Shown in pieces: positions 8,964 to 15,965 of a stretch of DNA of 64,000 nucleotides (position 1 is its first letter; each line of letters starts with the position of its first letter). A program made the translations under genes and the position numbers. The stretch is from contig NZ_JAJNCY010000007.1 of NCBI RefSeq assembly GCF_021026335.1, positions 166,170-230,169 of the forward strand. Reading direction: 5' to 3'. The notes beneath the pieces were generated by a model, which had not been told where the DNA came from, made no database searches, and worked only from the letters and a program-made list of their open reading frames with translations. The DNA is from Rhizobium sp. C1 (GTDB taxonomy: Bacteria > Pseudomonadota > Alphaproteobacteria > Rhizobiales > Rhizobiaceae).

Positions 8964-9179
8964 TCACCGCTCGCTGTCCGTTTCGGAAGGCCTGGAGAGG
9001 TCGTCCGGAACGGAACAGTAAAGCCTCGACAATTGGCGCAGATCCGCGGCCTGACGCGAAAAGCGACGGCAGGCGGGACACATGGCAAGATGCGTTCCCA
9101 GCCGCATCCGCTCCACGAGCGTCAGCTTCCGGTCCAGGGAATCCGAAGCAAGCTTCGTCGCGCTCCAGCAGTTCAGCAT
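8964..9179 (-). CDS. Zinc-finger anti-sigma factor (zf-HC2 type), 71 aa
   Basis: A short soluble protein with the anti-sigma zinc-binding pattern: Cys4, His30, Cys34 and Cys37 (HLAMCPAC). There is no membrane segment, so it should act in the cytoplasm by binding the sigma factor encoded just upstream and releasing it when the zinc site is oxidised or metallated. The chosen ATG at 9179 overlaps the sigma-factor stop by 7 bases (ATGCTGA), the usual coupling for sigma and anti-sigma pairs. A longer frame reaching 9285 would begin inside the sigma gene and is less likely. The next gene of the operon starts 66 bases downstream. Confidence 0.85.
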   Translation of the reverse strand: MLNCWSATKLASDSLDRKLTLVERMRLGTHLAMCPACRRFSRQAADLRQLSRLYCSVPDDLSRPSETDSER

Positions 9180-9769
9180 GCCCGCTTCTCCCCTTGGAAC
9201 CAGTGTTTCTCGAGACAATTGCGCAGCCGAAGCCGCGCGCGGTGAAGAAGCACGTTGAGGTTAGAGACAGAAACGCCTGCATCAACGCATATGTCCGCAG
9301 TCGCCATGTCCATGAACTCCCGCATCATGAAGACCTTGCCCTGCTGCGCGGGAAGATGATTGAGGCATGCATCGAAGACACGCCAGAAATCGCGCCCAAG
9401 GACGTTATCCTCGGGAGTACCCCAATCGGTCGGCCTGTTTTGCGCCTTCCATATGCCGCGCCTGTCGAACAGGGTATCCACATCATCTGCCTCGCCATCG
9501 AACGAGACCAAGGGCGCAAGCTGGGCAAGCTTCTGTCTCTGTCTGATCGTGTCGATGATCTTGTTTTTAAGGATGGCAAAGACCCAGGTCTTGATGGCAG
9601 CCTGACCGGCAAAGGTCGAAACGTTCTTGAGCGCTCCGGCCAAGGCCTCCTGAACGGCATCCTCCGCAACAACAGGATCAGAGAGTTGCAGGATCGCAAA
9701 TTTGAGCATTTGCCCTCGCAGTTCCCTTAGGAACTCTGGATTATCGAAGGCAGGTTCCGGCTTCGTCAT
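9173..9769 (-). CDS. ECF-type RNA polymerase sigma factor
   Basis: A 198-aa sigma-70 family protein with only regions 2 and 4. Region 2 is seen as LSDPVVAEDAVQEALAGALK followed by AIKTWVFAILKNKIIDTIRQ. Region 4 is DACLNHLPAQQGKVFMMREF, with the helix-turn-helix ending VSNLNVLLHRARLRLRNCLE. It is translationally coupled to the zinc-finger anti-sigma factor and heads the operon that contains the VTT-flavoprotein, the phosphatidyltransferase and the ABC importer, so it very probably controls them and itself. Upstream on the minus strand, about 9840-9800, GAACTT and a downstream GTTT could be its own promoter elements, but this is weak. Confidence 0.9.
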   Translation of the reverse strand: MTKPEPAFDNPEFLRELRGQMLKFAILQLSDPVVAEDAVQEALAGALKNVSTFAGQAAIKTWVFAILKNKIIDTIRQRQKLAQLAPLVSFDGEADDVDTLFDRRGIWKAQNRPTDWGTPEDNVLGRDFWRVFDACLNHLPAQQGKVFMMREFMDMATADICVDAGVSVSNLNVLLHRARLRLRNCLEKHWFQGEKRAC

Positions 9770-9938
9770 TATTGCCCCGTGCGGATGAGATGAAAAGGAT
9801 TGGCTGGCAAGGTGTCACAGAAACCTAGTCGCGTCGTTCAAGTTCTCGTGAAAGCGCGAGACCTGCGCCATGGTGAGCGGTATGTTCCTGCGGAATCGAC
9901 CTTCCCCTTTACCTCGATCGGCGCTCCCGTAAATGTGA

Positions 9939-11039
9939 TCATACTTTGAGGCGATTGATGAAGTTTCGATCGATGCGGTCCTTCCAACGCCATGCCCATC
10001 TTCCCTCAGCGCTCAGCGCACCCCAGGAGGCGATTGCAGTTCCGGGTCCGCTCGCCAGAATGTAGAGGGATCTCTTCCTCGGGAAGTAGGGTTGCAGGCT
10101 TTCGCCTTTTGATGCCGCGATCAGGTTTCGTGCCAGCACCGGTCCGGCGCGAACTGCGTGAACGCCCGATTTCTCCATGGTCACATCCGTTCTTGCCGCG
10201 ACATCGCCCACCGCAAACACGTTGGGATGGGAAGCACTCCTGTGCGCGGCGTCGACCAGAACAAAACCGTGTTCATCGAGCGACAGCCTGGACAGTTCGA
10301 GCCATGAAGCGGGGCGGGCACCCGTCGCGGCAATCACATAGTCGGCGTCCAAGGTTTGGCCATTCGATAGGTGCACACCATTCGCGCTGCCGGCCGCGCG
10401 CTCCTGGATGACCATGATCCCGCTTCGAGCGAGCGCATGTGTGGCCAGCCTGCGTGCTCTCGCACCATGGCTGGAAAGGACGCTGGAGCGGCCGGCAATA
10501 AGGAAAACCTCTGCCGTGACTGAAGCTGAGTCGAGCGCCCGTTTCGTTGCGAGCGCCAGTTCGACCCCGGCCGCGCCGCCGCCGACAACGACGAGGCGAA
10601 CCTGTGCTTCGGCCTTCGCGCGGTCAAGCAGTTGATGCCACTGAGCCACGAAGCCATCAATCGGCTTGGGGAGCAGAAGCTTGTCTGAAAGGCTGGCAAG
10701 CCATCCAGCATTGATCTCGCTACCGATGTCGAGAGACATCAAATCATAACCCAAATCCCGTCCGTCAGCAAAGCACACCATGTTGCGATCGGCATCGATG
10801 GCAGCGACAGGCTCAAGGATCAGTCGAACACCCGCCTTCGCGGCAAGGGGCCGGATATCGATCCTGCAGTCATCTTCTGCATAGCGGCCTGATATCAGCC
10901 CCGGCAACATTCCCGAATAATACTGCCAAGGCGAAGGCGTCGCCATTACGACCTCAAGATCATCGCGGCGCTTCTTCGCAAGCTCCTCCATGACAATCAG
11001 ATGAGCATGTCCACCACCCACCAGAAAAATCCGCGTCAT
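9939..11039 (-). CDS. NADH dehydrogenase-like flavoprotein of the SelD-N-terminal type
   Basis: A 366-aa FAD/NAD(P) oxidoreductase. The FAD loop is GGGHAH (8-13), and the nucleotide loop is GGGAAG (153-158) within VVVGGGAAGVELALA. A third block, NVFAVGDVAA, binds the FAD ribityl. The HAH start and SPWQYYSGMLPG at 36-47 match the family described as Nterm_to_SelD (TIGR03169), found free-standing or fused to selenide-water dikinase. No SelD domain follows here: the protein ends at KDRIDRNFINRLKV. It lies 170 bases upstream of the ECF sigma gene on the same strand and probably belongs to the same functional set. Its electron acceptor is unknown. Confidence 0.85.
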   Translation of the reverse strand: MTRIFLVGGGHAHLIVMEELAKKRRDDLEVVMATPSPWQYYSGMLPGLISGRYAEDDCRIDIRPLAAKAGVRLILEPVAAIDADRNMVCFADGRDLGYDLMSLDIGSEINAGWLASLSDKLLLPKPIDGFVAQWHQLLDRAKAEAQVRLVVVGGGAAGVELALATKRALDSASVTAEVFLIAGRSSVLSSHGARARRLATHALARSGIMVIQERAAGSANGVHLSNGQTLDADYVIAATGARPASWLELSRLSLDEHGFVLVDAAHRSASHPNVFAVGDVAARTDVTMEKSGVHAVRAGPVLARNLIAASKGESLQPYFPRKRSLYILASGPGTAIASWGALSAEGRWAWRWKDRIDRNFINRLKV

Positions 11040-11365
11040 GGTTCGCTCGATGGCTCTGTCAGATCAGCCACGCTGCCAACCGCAGCTAAACCAAAAACTC
11101 GAATGACATTTCTCCTGGAATATTCCATCGCCATGGTGCCGTAGCTCTTAAACAGGTGAACTTACCAACGCTAGTCGTCCGCAAACGCCAAATCTTACAC
11201 CCTTTCCTGACGCGCTGCGCCGGGCAGACACAATCCACTGCCCGCCAGTCGTCAAAACAGAAATAATTTCCGGCTCAGACCGTGCCGACGATTTGCAATC
11301 GGCCCCGCCATGGAGCCAAAACCGTTCATTCTCCCTCTGGCCAATGTGGCCGTAGGAGAACTAAA
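11040..11365. other. Intergenic region between flavoprotein and small recombinase
   Basis: This stretch has no coding potential that I can support. It must hold the promoter of the minus-strand flavoprotein gene and that of the plus-strand recombinase. It contains one copy of the GAAATAATTTCC palindrome (11259-11273). Confidence 0.5.
11259..11273. repeat. Palindromic site 1, near GGAAATWATTTCC
   Basis: The sequence AGAAATAATTTCCGG is a one-mismatch copy of the 13-bp palindrome GGAAATWATTTCC present also at 12077-12093 and 13141-13157. It precedes the small recombinase gene by about 90 bases. Sites 1 and 2 also share a loose downstream continuation (TCA then TGCCG), so they may be direct repeats bounding the recombinase gene. 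Confidence 0.55.
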
Positions 11366-11998
11366 ATGGGTATCTCACAATATGATCCTGCTGCACTGGG
11401 TAAACCGGCTTGGAACGCAGGAAAGCAAGTTGGCGTCAAGAAGCCCCTGAAACAACGCCAGATTTGGGCAGTCCGCTTCTACCTCGACCGAGAAGGAAGG
11501 ATGAGAGATCGTGCGCTTTTCGATCTTGCGATCGACAGTAAGCTCCGCGGCTGCGATCTGGTAAAACTCAAAATCGGGACCCTCGTCACTGGCCATGAAA
11601 TCCGAACTCGAGCGATAGTCGTCCAGCAGAAGACCGGCCGGCCGGTGCAGTTCGAAATTACGACTGAGGTCCGAGCCAGTCTGCTTGCTTGGCTTCAACG
11701 AAGGGGAGGAACAGTCGACGACTATGCCTTTCCCAGTCGTGTCGACCATACCGATCATCTTAGCACTCGACAGTATGCCAGACTGGTGGATGAATGGGTG
11801 ACAGCGATTGGGCTGCGTCGGGAGGACTATGGCACGCATTCCCTTCGACGAACAAAGGCTGCCATGATTTACAAAGCCACCGGCAACCTCCGAGCGATCC
11901 AGATCCTGCTTGGCCATACCAAGATCGAGAACACAGTGAGGTATCTCGGCGTCGACATTGAGGATGCCTTGGAACTCGCCGAACGAACCGAAATCTGA
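11366..11998 (+). CDS. Small tyrosine recombinase, catalytic domain only
   Basis: A 210-aa integrase-family protein made of little more than the catalytic domain. All active residues can be placed: Arg61 (SKLRGCDLVKL), Lys89, His158 and Arg161 (GTHSLRRTK), His184 (GHTKIENT) and the nucleophile Tyr193 (VRYLGVD). The core-binding arm domain of normal XerC-type proteins is missing, so DNA binding may depend on a partner or on the short N-terminus. The start ATG at 11366 has AGGAGA nine bases upstream, which beats an in-frame opening at 11282. It is flanked by two copies of a palindrome. Such short recombinases are common in rhizobial accessory DNA; their substrate site is not known. Confidence 0.85.
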   Translation: MGISQYDPAALGKPAWNAGKQVGVKKPLKQRQIWAVRFYLDREGRMRDRALFDLAIDSKLRGCDLVKLKIGTLVTGHEIRTRAIVVQQKTGRPVQFEITTEVRASLLAWLQRRGGTVDDYAFPSRVDHTDHLSTRQYARLVDEWVTAIGLRREDYGTHSLRRTKAAMIYKATGNLRAIQILLGHTKIENTVRYLGVDIEDALELAERTEI

Positions 11999-12076
11999 AT
12001 TATTCCGTTGGCGATGATATATGTCCGCTTCTGTGCTTCATCCGTCAGAAGCGGACAGTCCCCTCACGGCCCCAAA

Positions 12077-12093
12077 GCGGAAATTATTTCCGG
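12077..12093. repeat. Palindromic site 2, GCGGAAATTATTTCCGG
   Basis: A near-perfect 17-bp palindrome centred on the T between GGAAAT and ATTTCC. It lies 79 bases after the recombinase stop, and 122 bases before the stop of the unknown minus-strand gene. With sites 1 and 3 it divides this region into segments each holding one gene. Confidence 0.65.
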
Positions 12094-12124
12094 ATCAACA
12101 ATGCCGCCAAGTACTGCGCCTGGT

Positions 12125-12150
12125 CCTGATGGCGCAGAGACTTGTCAATT
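12125..12150. repeat. 26-bp direct repeat, copy B
   Basis: This matches 2107-2132 at 25 of 26 positions, in the same orientation and about 10 kb away. The two copies bracket the ECF-ynj-like operon and the small recombinase. They may mark a duplication, a deletion boundary or two relics of one element. Confidence 0.6.
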
Positions 12151-12214
12151 CACCATACTTTCGCAATTGGCAGCTACGAGAAAGACGGTCGCCCTAAGAA
12201 TGCAGCCGGCCGAA

Positions 12215-12865
12215 TCAAAGCACCGAGTGCCTGGCGTTCGCTTCAATCAAATCGTTGATGTGTTGCGCGGAAGAAGTCAGAAAAGCCTCAAGTTGGTCAA
12301 CCGCCGGAAGTCCGACTGTGACTATCTGGTTCTTCAAATCAGCTTTCATCATATCGCGCTCTCTTGGTTTGAGACTATCCCATCGGGTCAAAAATGCGCA
12401 ATCGATTTCGATCGCTGGTGGCTCATAGGTAACGCCGTCAGACGAAAGGCACCTGTGCGCGAAAACGTAGTCGGAAGGGTGCTTAAGAAAGCCCGCCCAC
12501 CGCCGGATCATTTTGTCAGCCTCGCTTTCCGAATAGCTGCCTTTATGAGAGGTCTCCACCGTAGCTCGGATATACTCCCTGAGTACATCCAGTCTCAGAA
12601 TGAGAACCTCAGACATTTCCTCGCACGCAATCTCCGACCTGGGCAGGCTCAGGATGCGGCGGACAGAGTTGATGACGGCGGCAATGTTGCACGCTTCGGC
12701 AACGTGATAATGGTCCTCAACACCATCATCGAATTGAACAATCAGCGCCCCGTGAACTGACGGAGATTCGTAAAGAACACAGGACAGGGGCTCTTTGTTT
12801 TCATCCATCAGCGTCCTGTGAAGACTTGTCTTCAAGGCACGAAAGTCCGCTCTCGTATAGGCCAC
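12215..12865 (-). CDS. Hypothetical protein in recombinase region
   Basis: A 216-aa soluble protein that I do not recognise. It has no signal peptide, membrane segment or cysteine cluster. The N-terminal part contains a short beta-rich stretch (LSCVLYESPSVHGALIVQFD, then DGVEDHYHVAEA), and the C-terminal half is predicted helical (WDSLKPRERDMMKADLKNQI). Codon use is less GC3-biased than in the core genes to the right, consistent with acquired DNA. It lies between palindromic sites 2 and 3 and opposite in direction to the small recombinase. The ATG is the first in frame. It could be cargo or an accessory factor of the element. Confidence 0.55.
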   Translation of the reverse strand: MAYTRADFRALKTSLHRTLMDENKEPLSCVLYESPSVHGALIVQFDDGVEDHYHVAEACNIAAVINSVRRILSLPRSEIACEEMSEVLILRLDVLREYIRATVETSHKGSYSESEADKMIRRWAGFLKHPSDYVFAHRCLSSDGVTYEPPAIEIDCAFLTRWDSLKPRERDMMKADLKNQIVTVGLPAVDQLEAFLTSSAQHINDLIEANARHSVL

Positions 12866-13178
12866 CCCAGAATCCGTTCTAATTCGATATTTCAGAAAAT
12901 TTGGCTGAGCGACTCTTTCTTACAGTGCCAAGACACAACAATCTGTTGTTTCTGGTCCGATGAAGACGACATTCGCCCCTATTTCTTTCTCTAAGCCGCT
13001 GCCAATCCCGGGTGGCATTCAGGTCACTCCTCCCTAAATTTTCTACATGTTGTCGGTCGGCATGCCAACATATCATAGCAATGTCACCGCTTTTGCTTCC
13101 GTAGGAGTGTCTTGGATGTCCTGGTAGGCAGGGCTCCAATGCGGAAATTATTTCCGCTTTGCCATTCTCGGCGCAGCG
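12866..13178. other. Non-coding stretch with palindromic site 3
   Basis: I see no credible gene here; an 86-codon minus-strand frame (12879-13139) has odd composition and no family resemblance. The interval should hold the promoter of the unknown gene on its left and the end of the large integrase gene on its right. Palindromic site 3 lies at its right-hand end. Confidence 0.5.
13141..13157. repeat. Palindromic site 3, GCGGAAATTATTTCCGC
   Basis: A 17-bp palindrome, complete except for the central base, beginning 21 bases beyond the stop codon of the large integrase gene. Read on the minus strand it shares CAAAGCGGAAATWATTTCCG with site 2, so sites 2 and 3 face each other across the unknown gene. 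Confidence 0.65.
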
Positions 13179-15179
13179 TCATTCCAGCTTCTCGAGCTTG
13201 GTTCCGATTGCCCGTCCCAAAGTCCGTTTCTTCTTCCACATCGCGTCGAAATCCAGTCCCCTGAACATCGAGAAATCAATAGCCGGATTGAGCGGCAGGT
13301 TGGCAATGTTATGCGCCGACTTTTCGGTGATGTGCCTGAAACCGTACTTCGAATGCTCGTCTTCCCCGGCGTCGTGACCCGCCTGGAGCCGAAGATCTCG
13401 ATCACGAACATCCTGATCACGGCCTTCGGCGATAAAACCACCGCGAAGCGAGTGGAAAACCTCACCTCGAGTATCTTTGATGCCAGCCCGCGCGTAGAGC
13501 CGCCCCATATATTGAGACGCTGTCTTGGATGGATCCGCTTTCTTCATCAGCTCCGGAAAGATAAACTCGTCGCCAATCGTCTGAGTCCAGTCGACAAATC
13601 CGATCTCGTTCAGGAAGTTGTGAAGCACAAAGAACTTGACGCTGTCATCGGTCTTGACCGGGACGGTTTTCCAACGGCCGCCGACCTGGATGAGATTGGT
13701 GACTTGTGCCACCGCGACGTCGTCGTATTTCTTGCGGATATCGCTGCCGCGGAGATGAACGAGAAGCCCTATCCGCCGGCCAGTCATCAAGCCGATAAGC
13801 GGTAGCATTGCCTCGTCCATGAACCCCGAGTTTACTCCCACTTCGAAAAGCTTTGAGATCTTGTCGGCACCAAGTGGTTCTGCCGAAACTTTTTTTCGCG
13901 CGCTATCGGGATAGCGCAAAGAAGTGTCTCGCATCGGATTTACGTAGTCGTACTTTGTGGTCCGCGAGCCGAAGACTGATTTGACGACCGCGACGTAGCC
14001 GTCCTCCAAGGTCGCCTTGGCGAGTGGCAAGACTTGCAGTTCTGCGTTCCAGCGGATTATGTCAATTGTGGACATCCCTGCCGGGCGTTCCTTTTCCTTT
14101 GCTGGCCATTTGCCCATGAGGTGGACGAAGGCCTGAAGATCCGCCGCCGTGTAGGTATCGATCGGATGATCGCCGATCAGCTCGACGAACATGTTGAGGC
14201 GCATTTCGGCGGTTTGAACGTCTTTTGCTTTTTCGGTCTTGCTCTGATAGCGATCTGAAAGATATTCGCTCGCGATCTCGCTGAACAAAGGCTTTGTCGA
14301 TGGAGCGCGGACGACTGATTTGCGGTCCTGCTCATAGGCAGGTGTCCTGTCGACCTTGATGCGACCAGATGCACTGCGTGCTGTAATTATGGGCGCGTCT
14401 ACTTTCTTCGTAAGTGCGCCCGATGGCGAGTGGGCGGCAGCGAAATTCGGCTCTGGCTGCCCAGCCCTCGGCTCGGCTGCCGTCAGGGGTGTAGGTGGCG
14501 GTGAAGCAAAGAGCTGAGGCTCGGAGGCTTTCCCGTCTCGAAGTTCCTTCTCGAATTTCTGATATCGGAGGGTGGCGAGAGCCTCCGCGTTGTCGGCGAT
14601 CACGGACTGATGCGGCAGGCCTTGCTGCTTGGCAGAAAGCTGCTGCGCATAACTGACGACATCCTTCATGAATGCGAGCCCACGGGCCTCATCGGCTGGA
14701 GGTTCCGATGGCGGGTTGCGGATGTCGAAAAGCGCTGACTTCATCATGATAGTCAATTGCGTGAGGAGCAGGGCCTGCTGCTCGTCGTCGTCAAGTCCGT
14801 CCGGTTCTGTACCAACCATGCTTTTTGCAAGCTCCCTGAATTTCATCCGCGCGACTGCTGCCAACCGATCGGCAATCTCGCGCGCTTCGGCTTTCGACAG
14901 CACACCTAGCCCGATGCGGATCGGCCGCAAACCCCTGCCGCCTGCTGCTGCGGGGATGCGAATCTGGAACATCCAAGACGCGCCTGATCGCAGAAGATAG
15001 CGGTCTGAAGATCGCGCACGCGGCTTACGATTCCGTTTCGAAACGGAAGAGGCTTCGACGTTCGGATGTTCAGTCCCGTGGGTCTCCGATGATACAATGG
15101 ACGATACATCCAACGATACAATGGACGATACAATTGGCTTCTTGGTCAAGATTCTGGCCCTTGGCTGAGGGCAGATCAC
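13179..15179 (-). CDS. Large tyrosine-type integrase next to tRNA-Ser
   Basis: A protein of up to 666 aa. The catalytic region at the C-terminus shows GLMTGRRIGLLVHL (first Arg), EVFHSLRGGF (His-x-x-Arg), LQAGHDAGEDEHSKYGF (second His and nucleophile Tyr). A SAM-like core-binding domain (FSEIASEYLSDRYQSKTEKA onward) precedes it, and DUF6538-like YLLRSGASWMFQIRIP lies near residue 60. Its reading frame starts 60 bases from the 3' end of tRNA-Ser, the typical place for an island integrase. The true start is uncertain: ATG at 15179 gives a low-complexity VSSIVS segment encoded by tandem repeats, and an in-frame TTG near residue 12 is possible. Confidence 0.85.
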   Translation of the reverse strand: MICPQPRARILTKKPIVSSIVSLDVSSIVSSETHGTEHPNVEASSVSKRNRKPRARSSDRYLLRSGASWMFQIRIPAAAGGRGLRPIRIGLGVLSKAEAREIADRLAAVARMKFRELAKSMVGTEPDGLDDDEQQALLLTQLTIMMKSALFDIRNPPSEPPADEARGLAFMKDVVSYAQQLSAKQQGLPHQSVIADNAEALATLRYQKFEKELRDGKASEPQLFASPPPTPLTAAEPRAGQPEPNFAAAHSPSGALTKKVDAPIITARSASGRIKVDRTPAYEQDRKSVVRAPSTKPLFSEIASEYLSDRYQSKTEKAKDVQTAEMRLNMFVELIGDHPIDTYTAADLQAFVHLMGKWPAKEKERPAGMSTIDIIRWNAELQVLPLAKATLEDGYVAVVKSVFGSRTTKYDYVNPMRDTSLRYPDSARKKVSAEPLGADKISKLFEVGVNSGFMDEAMLPLIGLMTGRRIGLLVHLRGSDIRKKYDDVAVAQVTNLIQVGGRWKTVPVKTDDSVKFFVLHNFLNEIGFVDWTQTIGDEFIFPELMKKADPSKTASQYMGRLYARAGIKDTRGEVFHSLRGGFIAEGRDQDVRDRDLRLQAGHDAGEDEHSKYGFRHITEKSAHNIANLPLNPAIDFSMFRGLDFDAMWKKKRTLGRAIGTKLEKLE
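15091..15132. repeat. Two 18-bp tandem repeats at the integrase start
   Basis: GATACAATGGACGATACA occurs at 15091-15108 and again at 15115-15132, a 24-base period, and a related GACGATACA half lies inside each copy. They fall within the first codons of the integrase frame and next to tRNA-Ser. Arm-type integrase or excisionase binding sites are often arranged like this. Confidence 0.7.
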
Positions 15180-15239
15180 TCAGAAAAGCGTATTAGGCTC
15201 AAACACTTGCGGCGAAATTGGAGGAGAGTGTTTGTACGA

Positions 15240-15329
15240 TGGCGGAGAGGGTGGGATTTGAACCCACGATACCCGTGAAGGTATGCCGCATTTCGAGTGC
15301 GGTGCATTCGACCACTCTGCCACCTCTCC
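15240..15329 (-). tRNA. tRNA-Ser (CGA)
   Basis: Ninety nucleotides on the minus strand fold as a class II tRNA: acceptor GGAGAGG paired with CCTCTCC, anticodon stem CCGCA/TGCGG with loop CTCGAAA giving anticodon CGA, a long variable arm (CATACCC/GGGTAT) and T loop GTTCAAATC. The CCA end is encoded (15240-15242). It reads UCG serine codons. The integrase gene immediately beyond its 3' end suggests it is the attachment site of an integrated element. Confidence 0.95.
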
Positions 15330-15634
15330 GCATGTCTGGTCGGCGCGGTTTGACGCGCGGGCTGTCTCATAGCGAGAGATAGATGGGCTGGCAAGAGCGA
15401 AAATGCAAGAAATCATCGGGCCTTGGGTTGACAGTCATTCAACCTTCACGTATCCCGCGACGGTCAAATGGCATGGACTCTGTCCGCTGTTTGGTTCCGC
15501 GGGATTTGCGGGTTTCACCGGCAGGTGGGCCGAGGCTGCAAGGCTTTGATTTCCCTGCTCAATCGACTGATAAAAAGACGGCCTGTCTCGCAAATCGCAA
15601 GATAAGAGCCGGAACGGACATGAAAGGTTAAAAA
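15330..15634. other. Leader region of the rplU-rpmA operon
   Basis: No gene is supported here. It contains the tRNA-Ser upstream region and, on the plus strand, a possible promoter (15428-15456) followed by a leader of about 170 bases before rplU. The leader has several short GC-rich hairpins but nothing that I can match to a known L21 leader RNA. Confidence 0.5.
15428..15456 (+). promoter_or_regulatory. Possible sigma70 promoter for rplU-rpmA
   Basis: A perfect TTGACA (15428-15433) is followed after 17 bases by TATCCC (15451-15456). The -35 is consensus; the -10 matches at only three positions. Position and spacing fit a promoter for the ribosomal-protein genes. Confidence 0.45.
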
Positions 15635-15940
15635 ATGTTCGCAGTCATCAAGACCGGCGGTAAGCAGTACCGCGTGGCCGCCAACGACGTTCTGACAGTT
15701 GAAAAGCTGGAAGGCGAAGCAGGCGCCAAGATCGAATTCACTGAAGTTCTCATGGTTGGCACGAAGATCGGCGCTCCCGTTGTGGCAGGCGCTGTCGTGA
15801 CGGCGGAAGTTGTCGAGCAGGGCCGCGCCAAGAAGGTCATCGCCTTCAAGAAGCGCCGCCGGCAGAACTCCAAGCGCACCCGTGGCCATCGCCAGCATCA
15901 GACGACTGTCCGTATCCTGGACATCGCGGCCGGCAAGTAA
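15635..15940 (+). CDS. rplU: 50S ribosomal protein L21
   Basis: A 101-aa protein with the L21 N-terminal signature [14 protein letters not shown] and the basic C-terminal block [19 protein letters not shown], which binds 23S rRNA. Length is normal for the family. The ATG follows GAAAGG by eight bases. It forms an operon with rpmA, 25 bases downstream, as in most bacteria. Confidence 0.98.
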   Translation: MFAVIKTGGKQYRVAANDVLTVEKLEGEAGAKIEFTEVLMVGTKIGAPVVAGAVVTAEVVEQGRAKKVIAFKKRRRQNSKRTRGHRQHQTTVRILDIAAGK

Positions 15941-15965
15941 GAACTAGGTTTAAAGGAGAACTCCC

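Noticed and set aside
9939..11039. Selenide-water dikinase or selenoprotein synthesis locus
   Set aside because: Only the flavoprotein part usually fused to SelD is present. No SelD kinase domain, selA, selB or tRNA-Sec is seen in the window.
12879..13139. 86-codon minus-strand frame before the unknown gene
   Set aside because: Unusual composition, no ribosome site and no family resemblance. It is probably non-coding.
15083..15135. CRISPR-like spacing of the repeats at the integrase start
   Set aside because: Only two copies with a 6-base gap are present, with no spacers and no cas genes. Arm-type binding sites are more likely.
15180..15416. Two overlapping minus-strand frames across tRNA-Ser
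   Set aside because: They read through the tRNA gene and its flanks. The tRNA fold is unambiguous.
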